Shown here piece after piece: positions 18,190 to 26,851 of a stretch of DNA of 64,000 nt. The first letter of the stretch is position 1; every line of letters begins with the position of its first letter. The position numbers were made by a program, and so were the translations under genes. The stretch is from contig JAXQGB010000012.1 in NCBI GenBank assembly GCA_034331105.1, positions 124,001 to 188,000 on the forward strand, given 5' to 3'. This DNA comes from Caenicola sp034331105. GTDB lineage: Bacteria; Synergistota; Synergistia; Synergistales; Synergistaceae. The notes beneath the pieces were generated by a model that did not search any database, was not told where the DNA came from, and was given only the letters and a program-made list of their open reading frames with translations.

Positions 18190-19059
18190 TTACTTCACCT
18201 CCAAAAGTCCGGCCTTGACAAGAGTGTATTCGGCTCTCTTGACGACCGGGATATCGACCATTCTTCCGTCAACAGAGACCGCGCCCTGGCCTCGTTCTGC
18301 AGCTTCTTTTGCCGCCGCGACTATCTTAAGGGCCTTCTCTATTTCCTGCTCTGTCGGGTTGAAAACATCATGTATGATCGGTATCTGGTTTGGATGGATG
18401 ACGCTCTTTCCTTCAAAACCAAGCTGTTTTATAAATTCCGTCTCCTTACGCAGTCCAGCATCATCTGTAACTCTCGGGAATACTGTGTCGATCGGGTCTA
18501 CCCCTGCTGCTCTGGCTGCAAATACAAGCATGCGGCGTGCCCAGTCAAGCTCGGTCCCTTCGTTTGAACGGCTCGTCTTAAGGTCTGCGGTCAGGTCTTC
18601 TCCGCCTGGGATTATCGCTGCAACGCGGGGAGATGCTGAGGCTATGTCAAATGCATTCCAGATCCCCTTCGCTGTTTCAAGAAGGCAGAATATCTTGGTC
18701 CTGCCCACGGGGATCCCGTTTTTATCTTCTATTATCGAGAGCTCTTCGTCGATGATCTTGACTGTGGCTGCGTCATCGACTTTTGGAGCCCTTATTCCCT
18801 GCAGTGCCGGAAAAGGAACCACTGCAGCAAGGTCATCTTTCCAGTATTCTGTATCGACTCCGTTTATGCGGACCGTTACCTCACAGCTGCCGAACTCGCC
18901 CTGTTTGAGAAAATGCCGGACAAGTATCCGTGCCGTGTCCTTTTCGGCCATTGCGACAGCATCTTCAAGGTCAAGGATGAGCCCGTCGGAACCAAAGAGA
19001 TATCCGCGAGTGAGCATGTTGGGGTTATTTCCGGGAAGATAAAGCATTGTACGGCGCAT
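18190..19059 (-). CDS. citE: Citrate lyase beta subunit (citryl-ACP lyase)
   Basis: CitE (289 residues) cleaves citryl-ACP into acetyl-ACP and oxaloacetate. The HpcH/HpaI-type TIM-barrel signatures are present: LYLPGNNPNML at the start, GLILDLEDAVA with Mg-binding acidic residues, VRINGVDTEYWKDDL, and the CLLETAKGIWNA motif with its glutamate. The start overlaps the citD stop as TAATG, implying tight stoichiometric coupling. The next gene, citF, follows after a single base. Confidence 0.95.
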   Translation of the reverse strand: MRRTMLYLPGNNPNMLTRGYLFGSDGLILDLEDAVAMAEKDTARILVRHFLKQGEFGSCEVTVRINGVDTEYWKDDLAAVVPFPALQGIRAPKVDDAATVKIIDEELSIIEDKNGIPVGRTKIFCLLETAKGIWNAFDIASASPRVAAIIPGGEDLTADLKTSRSNEGTELDWARRMLVFAARAAGVDPIDTVFPRVTDDAGLRKETEFIKQLGFEGKSVIHPNQIPIIHDVFNPTEQEIEKALKIVAAAKEAAERGQGAVSVDGRMVDIPVVKRAEYTLVKAGLLEVK

Positions 19060-19328
19060 TATCTCTCACCTCCGATAAGCCTTTTTACGGCGGCTTCAAC
19101 TCTTGCTCCAAGAACGATGTCCAGGGCTCCGTTGTCCTGGATCGAAATGTCGATATCTTTCACACCCATCAAAGCGATCACTTCTGCCGTCTTCTTTTCC
19201 ATTGCCGATTTGAACCTTGCAGCGCTGCTTCCGGCTATCTGAATTTTCACGCCGTTGCCCTGAGCTGCTTCTGATACTGTCACAAGGCAGTCCATTGATT
19301 CCAGTGTTCCAGCCTGAGCTGTGTTCAT
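19059..19328 (-). CDS. citD: Citrate lyase acyl carrier protein (gamma subunit)
   Basis: This 89-residue acyl carrier protein starts at ATG 19328 (MNTAQAGTLES) behind GGAGG. The serine at position 11 within AGTLESMD matches the attachment site of the 2'-(5''-phosphoribosyl)-3'-dephospho-CoA prosthetic group in CitD. A longer open frame to 19382 lacks a ribosome site and overlaps a hairpin. Order citD-citE-citF is the standard one. Genes for making and attaching the prosthetic group (citG, citX, citC) are absent from the window and must lie elsewhere. Confidence 0.93.
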   Translation of the reverse strand: MNTAQAGTLESMDCLVTVSEAAQGNGVKIQIAGSSAARFKSAMEKKTAEVIALMGVKDIDISIQDNGALDIVLGARVEAAVKRLIGGER

Positions 19329-19358
19329 GGTATTTACCTCCCTGTTCATCTCATGGAG

Positions 19359-19408
19359 AAACGGTCTGCCTGCCCGTCTCAACTGAGAGCTGGGAAGGCA
19401 GACCGTTT
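19359..19408 (-). terminator. Stem-loop between the dehydrogenase gene and citD
   Basis: A perfect 13-bp inverted repeat, AAACGGTCTGCCT/AGGCAGACCGTTT, with a 24-base interior lies in the 152-bp gap. No T-run follows in the minus direction, so it may be a leaky terminator or an mRNA-processing/stabilising hairpin that sets citDEF levels rather than a full stop. Confidence 0.5.
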
Positions 19409-19480
19409 ATTTGTTTAGTTTTTTGATCTTTCAGTTTTGCCGCTTAATTGAAACTGCAAAGCTGATATTTAATTTAGTGC

Positions 19481-20746
19481 TTAGTCGTTGAACCCTACGA
19501 GGCTGGCCTCATCCCATGCGCACATCTTGTTGACCTTGGCTTTTGCTGCTTCAAGCTTTGCGCCCTTGAATTCGGGATCTATCTTCGCAGCAATGGCTGC
19601 CGCCATGTCAAGAGTGCTGGCTGCGTTCTTCTCCCAATCGGGATCGCCGCGGAAGTCGCGAAGCACGTCGTATGTAAGTGTTCCGGGCTTGTCTTCAACG
19701 AGAACTTCGCCGAGAGCCTTTTCGATCTTTGCTGCAGACTCATCAAGGCCGAGATACTCAAGCATCATCTTCGCAGTCAGGATCATTGCACTCGGGTTGA
19801 CCTTGTACTGGTGCGCATACTTGGGAACAGAACCGCTGCTGGGTTCAAAGAGAGCTGCATCCTTGCCTATGTTTCCGCTCGGTGCAAAGCCCAGACCGCC
19901 GGTAAGCTGCGAAGCTTCGTCAGAAAGGATATCGCCGAAAACGTTACTTGCGACAACAACGCTGTAATCCTGCGGGCTCTTGATGAACCACATTGCTGTT
20001 GCGTCGGCATTCTCTTCGATGCCCTTGATGCCGAACTGCTCGTATTCTTTTGCGATCTCAAGGAATATTCTCTTCATCATTCCGTCAGTTTCGCGGATGA
20101 CGTTGGCTTTGTTGCAGCAATGTACGGTCTTGCGTCCGTTTGCCTTGGCATATTCGAATCCTGCGCGGATGATACGCTCGCAGCCATCCTTTGAGAATAC
20201 GCGCCATGATACTGCTACTTCACGGCCCTTGAATCTCTCCATTCCCTTGTGGAGGTCAAACATCGCTTCCGGAAGGGGGTAGAACTCCACTGCTGCATAG
20301 AGGTCCTCTGTGTTTTCACGGAAGAGTACGATATCAATGTTGGGATCCTTTGCAAGAGGAGTTCCGATCCCGGGGAGTTTCTTTGCGGGGCGGATATTGA
20401 TGTAGAGGTCGAAAAGCTGACGCATCTGGAGGATGGCTGATTTGAATCCCTTTACTCCGGCCTTTGATGTGATCGCGGCCATGAGTGTCGCGTCTGTTTC
20501 GCGGATCGATTTGATGGTTTCGGGCGGGACTGTGTTGCAGCGGGGGTCGCCTTCGCCAAATTTTTTGTTGGATTTTTCCCACATGCACCAGCCCAGGTCA
20601 GCGCGGACCCAGTCGATGGGCAGATTGAGGGATTCCAGGACCAGAAGTGCGCCCTCCATCATGTCGAAACCCGAGTCATCTCCGGCCATGTAACATACGT
20701 TGTAGCGATCCTTCTGTTCTTTAACTCTTAGAACGTTGCCTGACAT
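19481..20746 (-). CDS. Isocitrate/isopropylmalate dehydrogenase family protein
   Basis: The 421-residue protein belongs to the beta-decarboxylating dehydrogenases that oxidise isocitrate, isopropylmalate, homoisocitrate or tartrate with NAD(P). Family marks are DIVLFRENTEDLYAAVEF, the metal-binding VVASNVFGDILSDEASQLTG with its aspartates, and the GSVPKYAHQYKVNPSAMI end region. An isocitrate dehydrogenase role is the simplest reading given two aconitase-like pairs upstream and citrate lyase downstream, but substrate recognition residues were not resolved. ATG 20746 is chosen because GGAGG lies 8 bases before it; the frame extends 17 codons further without support. Confidence 0.82.
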   Translation of the reverse strand: MSGNVLRVKEQKDRYNVCYMAGDDSGFDMMEGALLVLESLNLPIDWVRADLGWCMWEKSNKKFGEGDPRCNTVPPETIKSIRETDATLMAAITSKAGVKGFKSAILQMRQLFDLYINIRPAKKLPGIGTPLAKDPNIDIVLFRENTEDLYAAVEFYPLPEAMFDLHKGMERFKGREVAVSWRVFSKDGCERIIRAGFEYAKANGRKTVHCCNKANVIRETDGMMKRIFLEIAKEYEQFGIKGIEENADATAMWFIKSPQDYSVVVASNVFGDILSDEASQLTGGLGFAPSGNIGKDAALFEPSSGSVPKYAHQYKVNPSAMILTAKMMLEYLGLDESAAKIEKALGEVLVEDKPGTLTYDVLRDFRGDPDWEKNAASTLDMAAAIAAKIDPEFKGAKLEAAKAKVNKMCAWDEASLVGFND

Positions 20747-20861
20747 ATTGTTTCCTCCTCTAATTTTACTTTTTATTTGGTAAAGCGTCCGGCTCATCTC
20801 TGCCTAAAAACTGAAGTGGGCCGGACTATTTAAAACCTGCAGAAATTTGGCTATTTGAAGC

Positions 20862-21356
20862 TTAGGCGAGTCCCAGCGACTTCTTGACGTGAGGAATAAG
20901 TCCGCCGTCTTTGATCAGTCCCTGCACAAATTCAGGATATGCCGGGAATTTGAACTCTTTGCCGCCTACAATGATCACTCCGCTTTCGAAGTCGACCTCT
21001 ACTTCGTCACCCATGCTGATGGCGTCAACTGCCTCGGGACATACGATGATCGGAAGGCCTTCGTTGAAACAGTTGCGATAGTAGATGCGTGCAAAGCTCT
21101 TGGCAATGATTACTGCAATGCCGCGTTCTTTGATGCATGATACTGCCTGTTCACGGCTTGAGCCGCAGCCCCAGTTTTTGCCGCCGACGATGATGTCGCC
21201 CGGCTTTGCGTTCTTGTTGAACTCCATGTCAAGGTCTTCAAGAGCGACCTTCGCCATGTCAGCTCGTTCCTTAATGGTGTACGTGTACTTACCGGGGAAA
21301 ATGACGTCTGTGTTTACGTCGTCGCCGTATTTCCAAACTTTACCTTTGACAGACAT
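20862..21356 (-). CDS. Aconitase/LeuD-type hydratase small subunit, copy 1
   Basis: This 164-residue small (swivel) subunit pairs with the large subunit directly upstream, from which it is separated by one base. It has VWKYGDDVNTDVIFPGKY at the start, the GGKNWGCGSSREQAV motif, and KSFARIYYRNCFNEGLP. The loop after the first strand, PGKYTYTIKERAD, which governs substrate choice in this family, is not the YLRT type of homoaconitase nor clearly that of isopropylmalate isomerase. Candidate reactions are citrate/isocitrate isomerisation or hydration of a methylated analogue. Confidence 0.85.
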   Translation of the reverse strand: MSVKGKVWKYGDDVNTDVIFPGKYTYTIKERADMAKVALEDLDMEFNKNAKPGDIIVGGKNWGCGSSREQAVSCIKERGIAVIIAKSFARIYYRNCFNEGLPIIVCPEAVDAISMGDEVEVDFESGVIIVGGKEFKFPAYPEFVQGLIKDGGLIPHVKKSLGLA

Positions 21357-21357
21357 G

Positions 21358-22614
21358 TTAAAGCGCCTCCCTCGGATCGGAGATCTCGCCCTTTAGGGCG
21401 GATGCTGCGACCATCATCGGGCTTGCAAGGTAGATAAAGCTGTCCTTGTCACCCATGCGGCCCTTAAAGTTACGGTTTGCTGTGCTGATTGCGGCTTCTT
21501 CCGGTGCAAGGATGCCTTCATGGTTGCCCATGCAGGGTCCGCATCCCGGGTTGCAGATAACGCATCCGGAATCAAGGAAAACGTCCAAGAGTCCCTCTCT
21601 CATTGCTTGGCGGTAGACTATCCAGGAGGCTGGGATGACTATTGTACGGACTGCGACTTTCTTGCCCTTGAGGATGGCAGCCGCGGCACGCAGGTCTTCG
21701 ATGCGTCCGTTCGTGCAGCTTCCAAGGAATGCCTCATGGATCTTTGTACCCTTTACTTCGCTGATCGGGCCATAGTTGTCCACTTTGTGCGGTTTTGCCA
21801 CACCGGGTTCGATGTCGCCGAGGTCATAGTGGTACTCAGCTGCGTATACTGCATCTTCGTCTGCCCAGAGGGGCTCCCAGCGGTCACACTTCGCATTGTC
21901 CTTTATCGCGTCGAGGACTTTCTGGTCGGGTCTGCATACCGCGTTCTTCGCTCCGAACTCGATACCCATGTTGCAAAGGGTCATCCTCTCTGCAATGCTC
22001 ATGTTATCGATGCCTTCGCCGTGGAATTCTACGCTCATGTAGTCGGCTCCGTCAGCCTTTACGTCTCCGATGAACTTAAGGATAAAGTCCTTTGCGGATA
22101 CGCCGGGATTAAATTTGCCTGTTACTACTACTTTCATGCTTTCGGGAACTTTGAACCAGATTTTGCCTGTCGCCCATGCAGCTGCCATTTCTGAGCGTCC
22201 GATACCTGTCGAGAATGCCCCGTAGGCTCCGTATGTGCAGGTGTGGCTGTCGCTTCCTACCATAATAAGTCCGGGGAGGGCAAAACCTTCCTCGCACATC
22301 TTCTGGTGGCAGACTCCGCCGTCGCTGGTGACATCGTAGAAATGCTTGATGCCCTGTTCTGCCGAGAACTCACGGACTTCCTTGTGGTTCACCGCGTGGT
22401 CGCTGGAAGGTGCCGGGACCGCGTGGTCAAGGATGAATACTATGCGCTCGGGCTTCCATACGTTTTTAACGCCAATTTTCTTGAATGTTCTTGCGATCGG
22501 AGCCCCGTTGTCGTGACTCATGCACCAGTCAGGCTCGACTGTTACGACCTGGTTGGCTACGACATCATAGCCCGCCGCTCTGCCAAGTGCCTTTTCGGCA
22601 AATGTCTTGCCCAT
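21358..22614 (-). CDS. Aconitase/LeuC-type hydratase large subunit, copy 1
   Basis: The 418-residue large subunit carries the [4Fe-4S] cluster of the aconitase superfamily. Cluster cysteines lie in FLGSCTNGRIEDLRAAA and VICNPGCGPCMGNHEG. The KFYDVTSDGG..HQK region and DSHTCTYGAYGAFSTGIGRSE motif are also typical of LeuC/HacA proteins. With the small subunit it forms a heteromeric hydro-lyase. It lies third in the operon, after another complete pair, so the two pairs probably handle different substrates or successive steps. Confidence 0.9.
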   Translation of the reverse strand: MGKTFAEKALGRAAGYDVVANQVVTVEPDWCMSHDNGAPIARTFKKIGVKNVWKPERIVFILDHAVPAPSSDHAVNHKEVREFSAEQGIKHFYDVTSDGGVCHQKMCEEGFALPGLIMVGSDSHTCTYGAYGAFSTGIGRSEMAAAWATGKIWFKVPESMKVVVTGKFNPGVSAKDFILKFIGDVKADGADYMSVEFHGEGIDNMSIAERMTLCNMGIEFGAKNAVCRPDQKVLDAIKDNAKCDRWEPLWADEDAVYAAEYHYDLGDIEPGVAKPHKVDNYGPISEVKGTKIHEAFLGSCTNGRIEDLRAAAAILKGKKVAVRTIVIPASWIVYRQAMREGLLDVFLDSGCVICNPGCGPCMGNHEGILAPEEAAISTANRNFKGRMGDKDSFIYLASPMMVAASALKGEISDPREAL

Positions 22615-22744
22615 CTTACTTTCACGCTCCCTGTCTGAATATATTAAAAGTTTATGATCTGTATGCGCGGTGCTTATCTTAAGAGAGAAGCGGCCGTTAA
22701 TATTATTTTTTTGATGCTGAACGGCCGCTTTACTCTTTGTCTGC

Positions 22745-23272
22745 TTACTTCTTCGCAGCTGCCTGGGCCTTGAGGTATTCCATAAGGCCGCCGGCCTGCA
22801 TTATATCGTTTTCAAGATCGCTGACAGCGTCTCCGTGGAATTCATGACCGCTCGTCACATCTTTGATGGTGCCTGTTGAAAGCTCAACTTCGAGCTGATC
22901 TCCGTCTTTGAGCTTCCCTTCTTTGATGGCATCTGAGATACCTTTTACAAAGAGAACAGGGTAGCCGTTGTTGATGGCGTTGCGGTAGTAAATGCGTGAA
23001 CATGTCTCGGCAAGAACTACAGGGATGCCGGCGTATTCAAGGCAATATACCGCATGCTCACGGCTTGAGCCGCATCCGAAGTTCTTTCCGGCCACTACAA
23101 AATCTCCGGGTTTTACTTCCTTGGCAAAATGCTCTTTGCCGGGGTAGTACTCGAATGCATACTGCGGCATGTTTTTGGGATCTGTCTCAGCAAGATATTT
23201 ATTGTGGTAGATGAGGTCAGTATCGACGTCATCACCGAATACCCACGCTCTGCCCTTGAGAATTTCGCTCAT
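22745..23272 (-). CDS. Aconitase/LeuD-type hydratase small subunit, copy 2
   Basis: The 175-residue protein is the partner of the second large subunit, 15 bp downstream of it. It has WVFGDDVDTDLIYHNKYLAET, the GKNFGCGSSREHAV motif and CSRIYYRNAINNGYPVLF. The substrate loop (HNKYLAETDPKN) differs from that of copy 1 (PGKYTYTIKERAD), which supports divergent specificity. A C-terminal extension ending in AQAAAKK is alanine/lysine rich. GAGGAGG precedes the ATG. Assignment to a named enzyme is not possible from sequence alone. Confidence 0.85.
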   Translation of the reverse strand: MSEILKGRAWVFGDDVDTDLIYHNKYLAETDPKNMPQYAFEYYPGKEHFAKEVKPGDFVVAGKNFGCGSSREHAVYCLEYAGIPVVLAETCSRIYYRNAINNGYPVLFVKGISDAIKEGKLKDGDQLEVELSTGTIKDVTSGHEFHGDAVSDLENDIMQAGGLMEYLKAQAAAKK

Positions 23273-23287
23273 GTCAATCTTCCTCCT

Positions 23288-24568
23288 CTAACCCAGAATA
23301 TCCCTGGGGTCTGTGATGACGCCTTTGACTGCTGTTGCCATTGCAGACATGGGGCTCATAAGGTAAGTGTGGCTTCCCTTGCCTACCTTGCCAATAAAGT
23401 TGCGGTTCGTGGTCGAGCATCCGACATCTCCGCTGGGAAGAGCGCCATAGTGCTCAGCTGTGCAGAGTGCGCAGGTCGGGTTGGTGAAAACGATGCCTGC
23501 CTCGAGGAACTTCTCGATCATTCCGGCCTTCGCGCATGCAAGCTGTACTTCGGTCGTGCTCGGGGTGATTATAGTGCGGACCTTGGGACTGACTTTGCCG
23601 CCGCCTGCGACCAGAACGTCATAAGCTGCCTTGATATCTTCAAAACGCCCGTTAGAGCAGGATCCGATGTGGACCTGATCTACTGCTGCTCCTGCAACTT
23701 CCCTGACCGGCTTCACGTTGTCCGGGGCATCCGGGCATGACGCAAGGGGTTCAAGGTTGGTGACATCGTACTTGAGGACCTTGCAGTATTCTGCGTCAGC
23801 ATCTGCCGAAAGCTCTTTCACTCTCTGCTCGACTTCGGGTCCTGCGCGCTCGACGAGCCACTTCAGGACTTCGCCGTTCGGCATGATGATAGGAACTTTT
23901 CCGCTCATCTCCGTGACCATTGAACAGAGGGTTATGCGGTCTGCAAGTGTCGAATTTTCGATCGTTTCGCCTGTGAACTCAACTGCAAGGAAGTCCATCC
24001 CGCCGGCGCCAAGGTCTCCGACGATATGGGTGAGGAGGTCTCTCATGCAGACGCCCTTCTGGAATTTTCCCGTTACTTCGATCTTCATCGTTTCAGGAAC
24101 GCGGAACCAGTTGGTACCGTTGATCCAGGATGCAGCGATGTCTGAGTTGCCAACGCCTGTGGCGAATGCGCCTACGCCGCCCAGGAGGTTCATGTGGCTG
24201 TCTGTTCCGAGGACCACATCGCCGGGCTTGATCATTCCGGCTTCAAGCATTACGTGCTGTCCGATGCCGTGGTTGATGTCGAATACGCGTTTGATGCCCT
24301 GTTTCTTTGCGAATTCGCGGATTATCTTCTGGTTTGTGGAAACCTTCTCGGAGTGCGAAGGTGCCTGGAGGTCAAAAGTAAATGCGATCTTTTCCGGATC
24401 CCATACTTTTGCGTCAGCTCCCATTTCCTTCTCAAACTGCAGTACACAGTTTGCTCCGCCGAAGTCGCGCGCGGTCGACCAGTCTATTTTGCACCATACG
24501 CGGTCTCCAATTTTTACGGGTTTGCCTGCTGCCCGTTCCATGATCTTAACTATTGCTGTCTTGCCCAT
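23288..24568 (-). CDS. Aconitase/LeuC-type hydratase large subunit, copy 2
   Basis: The 426-residue subunit has the aconitase-family iron-sulfur motifs HIGSCSNGRFEDIKAA and VFTNPTCALCTAEHYGALPSGDVGC, and the substrate-side sequence DSHMNLLGGVGAFATGVGNSD. It is clearly a paralogue, not a recent copy, of the large subunit 670 bp downstream: motif residues differ throughout (CALCTAEH versus CGPCMGNH). Located directly after the HD-domain gene near the operon start. GGAGG is placed 10 bases before ATG 24568. Confidence 0.9.
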   Translation of the reverse strand: MGKTAIVKIMERAAGKPVKIGDRVWCKIDWSTARDFGGANCVLQFEKEMGADAKVWDPEKIAFTFDLQAPSHSEKVSTNQKIIREFAKKQGIKRVFDINHGIGQHVMLEAGMIKPGDVVLGTDSHMNLLGGVGAFATGVGNSDIAASWINGTNWFRVPETMKIEVTGKFQKGVCMRDLLTHIVGDLGAGGMDFLAVEFTGETIENSTLADRITLCSMVTEMSGKVPIIMPNGEVLKWLVERAGPEVEQRVKELSADADAEYCKVLKYDVTNLEPLASCPDAPDNVKPVREVAGAAVDQVHIGSCSNGRFEDIKAAYDVLVAGGGKVSPKVRTIITPSTTEVQLACAKAGMIEKFLEAGIVFTNPTCALCTAEHYGALPSGDVGCSTTNRNFIGKVGKGSHTYLMSPMSAMATAVKGVITDPRDILG

Positions 24569-24598
24569 GTCAGTTATCCCTCCGTTTTTTGAAGCTGC

Positions 24599-25159
24599 TT
24601 ATTTCATGCCAAGGAACGACTTCACGCTCTCAAAGTTCATAAAGTCGGCCTTGTTTACCATTACGCCTTCTGGGCTGCGAAGTGTGCCGTCACCCTCATG
24701 CGCGTGGTTTGCGATGATGTGTCCGATCTCATCGGGGCATCCGTTGCGAAGTGCGATAACGGTCCCTGAGAAAGGATGGCGAAGGTTCTTGCCCATTGTC
24801 GACTTGACTGTTTCGCCTGCTGCGTTCTTCTCGTATTCGACAAGCTTGCCTACGTCATGAAGAAGAGCTCCGGCTACAAGAAGGTCATTGTCCATCATAA
24901 ACTTGGGATCCTTTACGGGATAGATGGCATTGAACTCGTCCATTGATTTCTTTGCGATGCGGGTCACGCCCTTAACGTGATCCAGGTATGTGAAGGGACA
25001 GTTGGGGATAAGAAGGGTGAACGGGATCTTATCCATGTCATCGGGTTCCCAGCCGCCTGTCTTTAGTGCGTCGACATAAGAAGCTACGACCTTGTCCTGC
25101 ATGCCCTTATCCTTGATCCACTCGATTTCAGGGAACAGCTCTCTGATCCTTTTCTCCAT
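24599..25159 (-). CDS. HD-domain phosphohydrolase-like protein
   Basis: The 186-residue protein has an HD-domain core: LDHVKGVTRIAKKSMDEF, then ALLHDVGKLVEYEK with the H-D pair, then ANHAHEGDG. Such folds use metal ions to hydrolyse phosphate esters or nucleotides. It is the first structural gene of the operon after the regulator, between the FadR-type gene and the aconitase-like enzymes. How it contributes to a citrate-type pathway is unclear; removal of a damaged cofactor or metabolite is one idea. GGAGG lies 8 bases before the ATG. Confidence 0.8.
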   Translation of the reverse strand: MEKRIRELFPEIEWIKDKGMQDKVVASYVDALKTGGWEPDDMDKIPFTLLIPNCPFTYLDHVKGVTRIAKKSMDEFNAIYPVKDPKFMMDNDLLVAGALLHDVGKLVEYEKNAAGETVKSTMGKNLRHPFSGTVIALRNGCPDEIGHIIANHAHEGDGTLRSPEGVMVNKADFMNFESVKSFLGMK

Positions 25160-25232
25160 GTTGATTCCTCCTGTTTTTATTGTAATCGTGATTATTTCTT
25201 ATGGTTCTTTTTCTATATTGTCCGGTCCGGAG

Positions 25233-25928
25233 TTACTGGGCCGCTATACCCCTGTGAAGTGTTTTGTATATCCTGTCAATGTGGTTTGCCGCCGTCTCTC
25301 GTGCCAGTTCAACGTTATGATCCAGGATCGCTTCGTACATTGAGCGATGCTCAAGCAAAAAAGCATCTTTGTCCTCAAGGAGATTGTAGATCTTGTCGTG
25401 AGTGGCCATTATCAGGTCAAAATTCATCCTGGTTATGTTGACGAAAACAAAATTGTGTGTGGCTTCAGCAAGCGCGAGATGAAAGTCAAAATCTGCCTGG
25501 GCGCGCAGGTTAGGGTCACCAAGCCTTTTTTCTGTCGATGTAAGGACCCTGAGCATCCTTGTGAGATCTGAAGATGTAGCCCTCATGGCACTCTCTGCCG
25601 CTATCGCTGGATCAAGTATACGGCGGGCCTCCATCAGCTCAAGAACAGCTGAATCTTCAAGACGGATATTCTTTTCATCCTCTGCCGGTGATTTGGGATG
25701 GCGCACAAAACGACCCTTTCCCGGGACCGACTCTATAAGTCCGAGAAGCTCCATCACCCTAAAGGCCTCCCGCAAGGAACTCCGGCTCACACCGAAGTCA
25801 TCCATTAGCTGCCTTTCTGATGGAAGAGGATCGCCCGGCAGGATATCCCCTCTTGAAATTGACTCCTTCAGTTTTTCTACTACCTTCTCATATATACGGG
25901 TCCCCCGTGAGACTTGAGTTTCGATCAT
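25233..25928 (-). CDS. GntR/FadR-subfamily transcriptional regulator
   Basis: The 231-residue protein has an N-terminal winged helix (about 10-75) with PLPSERQLMDDFGVSRSSLREAFRVMELLGLI and a C-terminal FCD helical ligand-binding domain. The domain has the metal-binding pattern D..FH..L at about residues 148-152 (ADFDFHLALAEATHN) plus later histidines (LEEHRSMYEAI, NHID). FCD regulators respond to carboxylic acids. It heads the operon containing the aconitase-like and citrate lyase genes and is likely its local regulator. Two palindromes upstream resemble operators of this family. Confidence 0.92.
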   Translation of the reverse strand: MIETQVSRGTRIYEKVVEKLKESISRGDILPGDPLPSERQLMDDFGVSRSSLREAFRVMELLGLIESVPGKGRFVRHPKSPAEDEKNIRLEDSAVLELMEARRILDPAIAAESAMRATSSDLTRMLRVLTSTEKRLGDPNLRAQADFDFHLALAEATHNFVFVNITRMNFDLIMATHDKIYNLLEDKDAFLLEHRSMYEAILDHNVELARETAANHIDRIYKTLHRGIAAQ

Positions 25929-26317
25929 GTGAAAAAACCCCTTTCCTGGACCACCCAGTACACTTTATAACATGCCCTAAAGAAAAACACAAGGGCAAAA
26001 ACATAGTCAAAATAGTCTGATTATTCAGTTATAATTAAACTGTTTCTGCACTATTGCTTATTTAGCCAGACCAGCGCCAAATCTATGTTGGTACATACCA
26101 AAGGGGAAAAAGCAAAAGCTTTTTATAATGAATATTTAACCTGTAATTTTTATAATTATTGAATATTTTTAAGTTGTTTGTCTCCTGAAAAATGTGGTCC
26201 GACCACTAATATAATTATTCTGAAAAGATCTATCCAATACCAGAGATAATGTTGACTTGATAATGAACGGCATTTAATATCTTTGGAATGGGGTTTAACA
26301 TAGGGGGACGATAAGTA
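25929..26317. promoter_or_regulatory. Divergent intergenic region with FadR-type operator candidates
   Basis: This 389-bp gene-free, AT-rich stretch separates the minus-strand regulator operon from the plus-strand pilin gene. It holds GTGGTC-C-GACCAC (26194-26206), close to the TGGT-N-ACCA pattern used by FadR/LldR-type regulators, and TTGGTA-CA-TACCAA (26088-26101), a second match to the same half-site. A minus-strand promoter with TATAAA and a TTGTGT box lies about 25960-25995. Confidence 0.55.
26252..26280 (+). promoter_or_regulatory. Sigma-70-type promoter of the pilin-like gene
   Basis: TTGACT (26252-26257) and TAATAT (26275-26280) are spaced by 17 bases, 38 bp before the ATG of the pilin-like protein. 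The -35 box has five of six consensus bases. Confidence 0.65.
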
Positions 26318-26851
26318 ATGTCAGGGTCAGCATCCAAACGATCTGCAAAAAAGAGGGCCTTTACCCTTGTTGAGCTTCTGATAGTTATCATCATTATAGG
26401 GATACTTGCAGGAATGATGCTCTTATCCGCAGCAAATGCGTCTGATTCGGCAAAGGCTGCAAGGATCATCGCAGACATAAAAACCATGCGCTCTGTTGCC
26501 GTCCTTTACAAAGCGGATCACGGAGACTGGCCTGTTTGGGTATACGATGAGAGCATCGGGTATGATGCTCTTTATTCTACTGATGTACTTCCCGACAAAT
26601 ATAGCGATTTGACTACTGAGGGAGACGGATACTGGGTCGGATCAATGAAGGGAAAAGACGGGGCAGCATATTCAGTCGGTTATGTCGCTGATCTGGGTGT
26701 AGGCGTTAAGAAGGTATTGGAAAGAAGAGCATCTGAGGCATCACTTTACGGCGGCATGCTTTCCGATATGAAGACCAAGACCGCAGAAAGTATTGCCTCA
26801 TCAAACTACAAGGCTGAACACGACGTATTGATAACCATAGTCAGCAAGTAG
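26318..26851 (+). CDS. Type IV pilin-like (pseudopilin) protein
   Basis: The 177-residue protein has a class III signal: a positively charged leader, then the cleavage site A14-F15 with FTLVELLIVIIIIGILAGMML. The glutamate falls at mature position 5, as required for pilin assembly. The remaining C-terminal domain has no cysteines and many small/aromatic residues. No other pilus gene (pilB, pilC, pilD, pilQ) is near, so it is an orphan pilin or pseudopilin. GGGGG lies 10 bases before ATG 26318. The gene has a good upstream promoter. The mature domain is not recognisable. Confidence 0.85.
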   Translation: MSGSASKRSAKKRAFTLVELLIVIIIIGILAGMMLLSAANASDSAKAARIIADIKTMRSVAVLYKADHGDWPVWVYDESIGYDALYSTDVLPDKYSDLTTEGDGYWVGSMKGKDGAAYSVGYVADLGVGVKKVLERRASEASLYGGMLSDMKTKTAESIASSNYKAEHDVLITIVSK

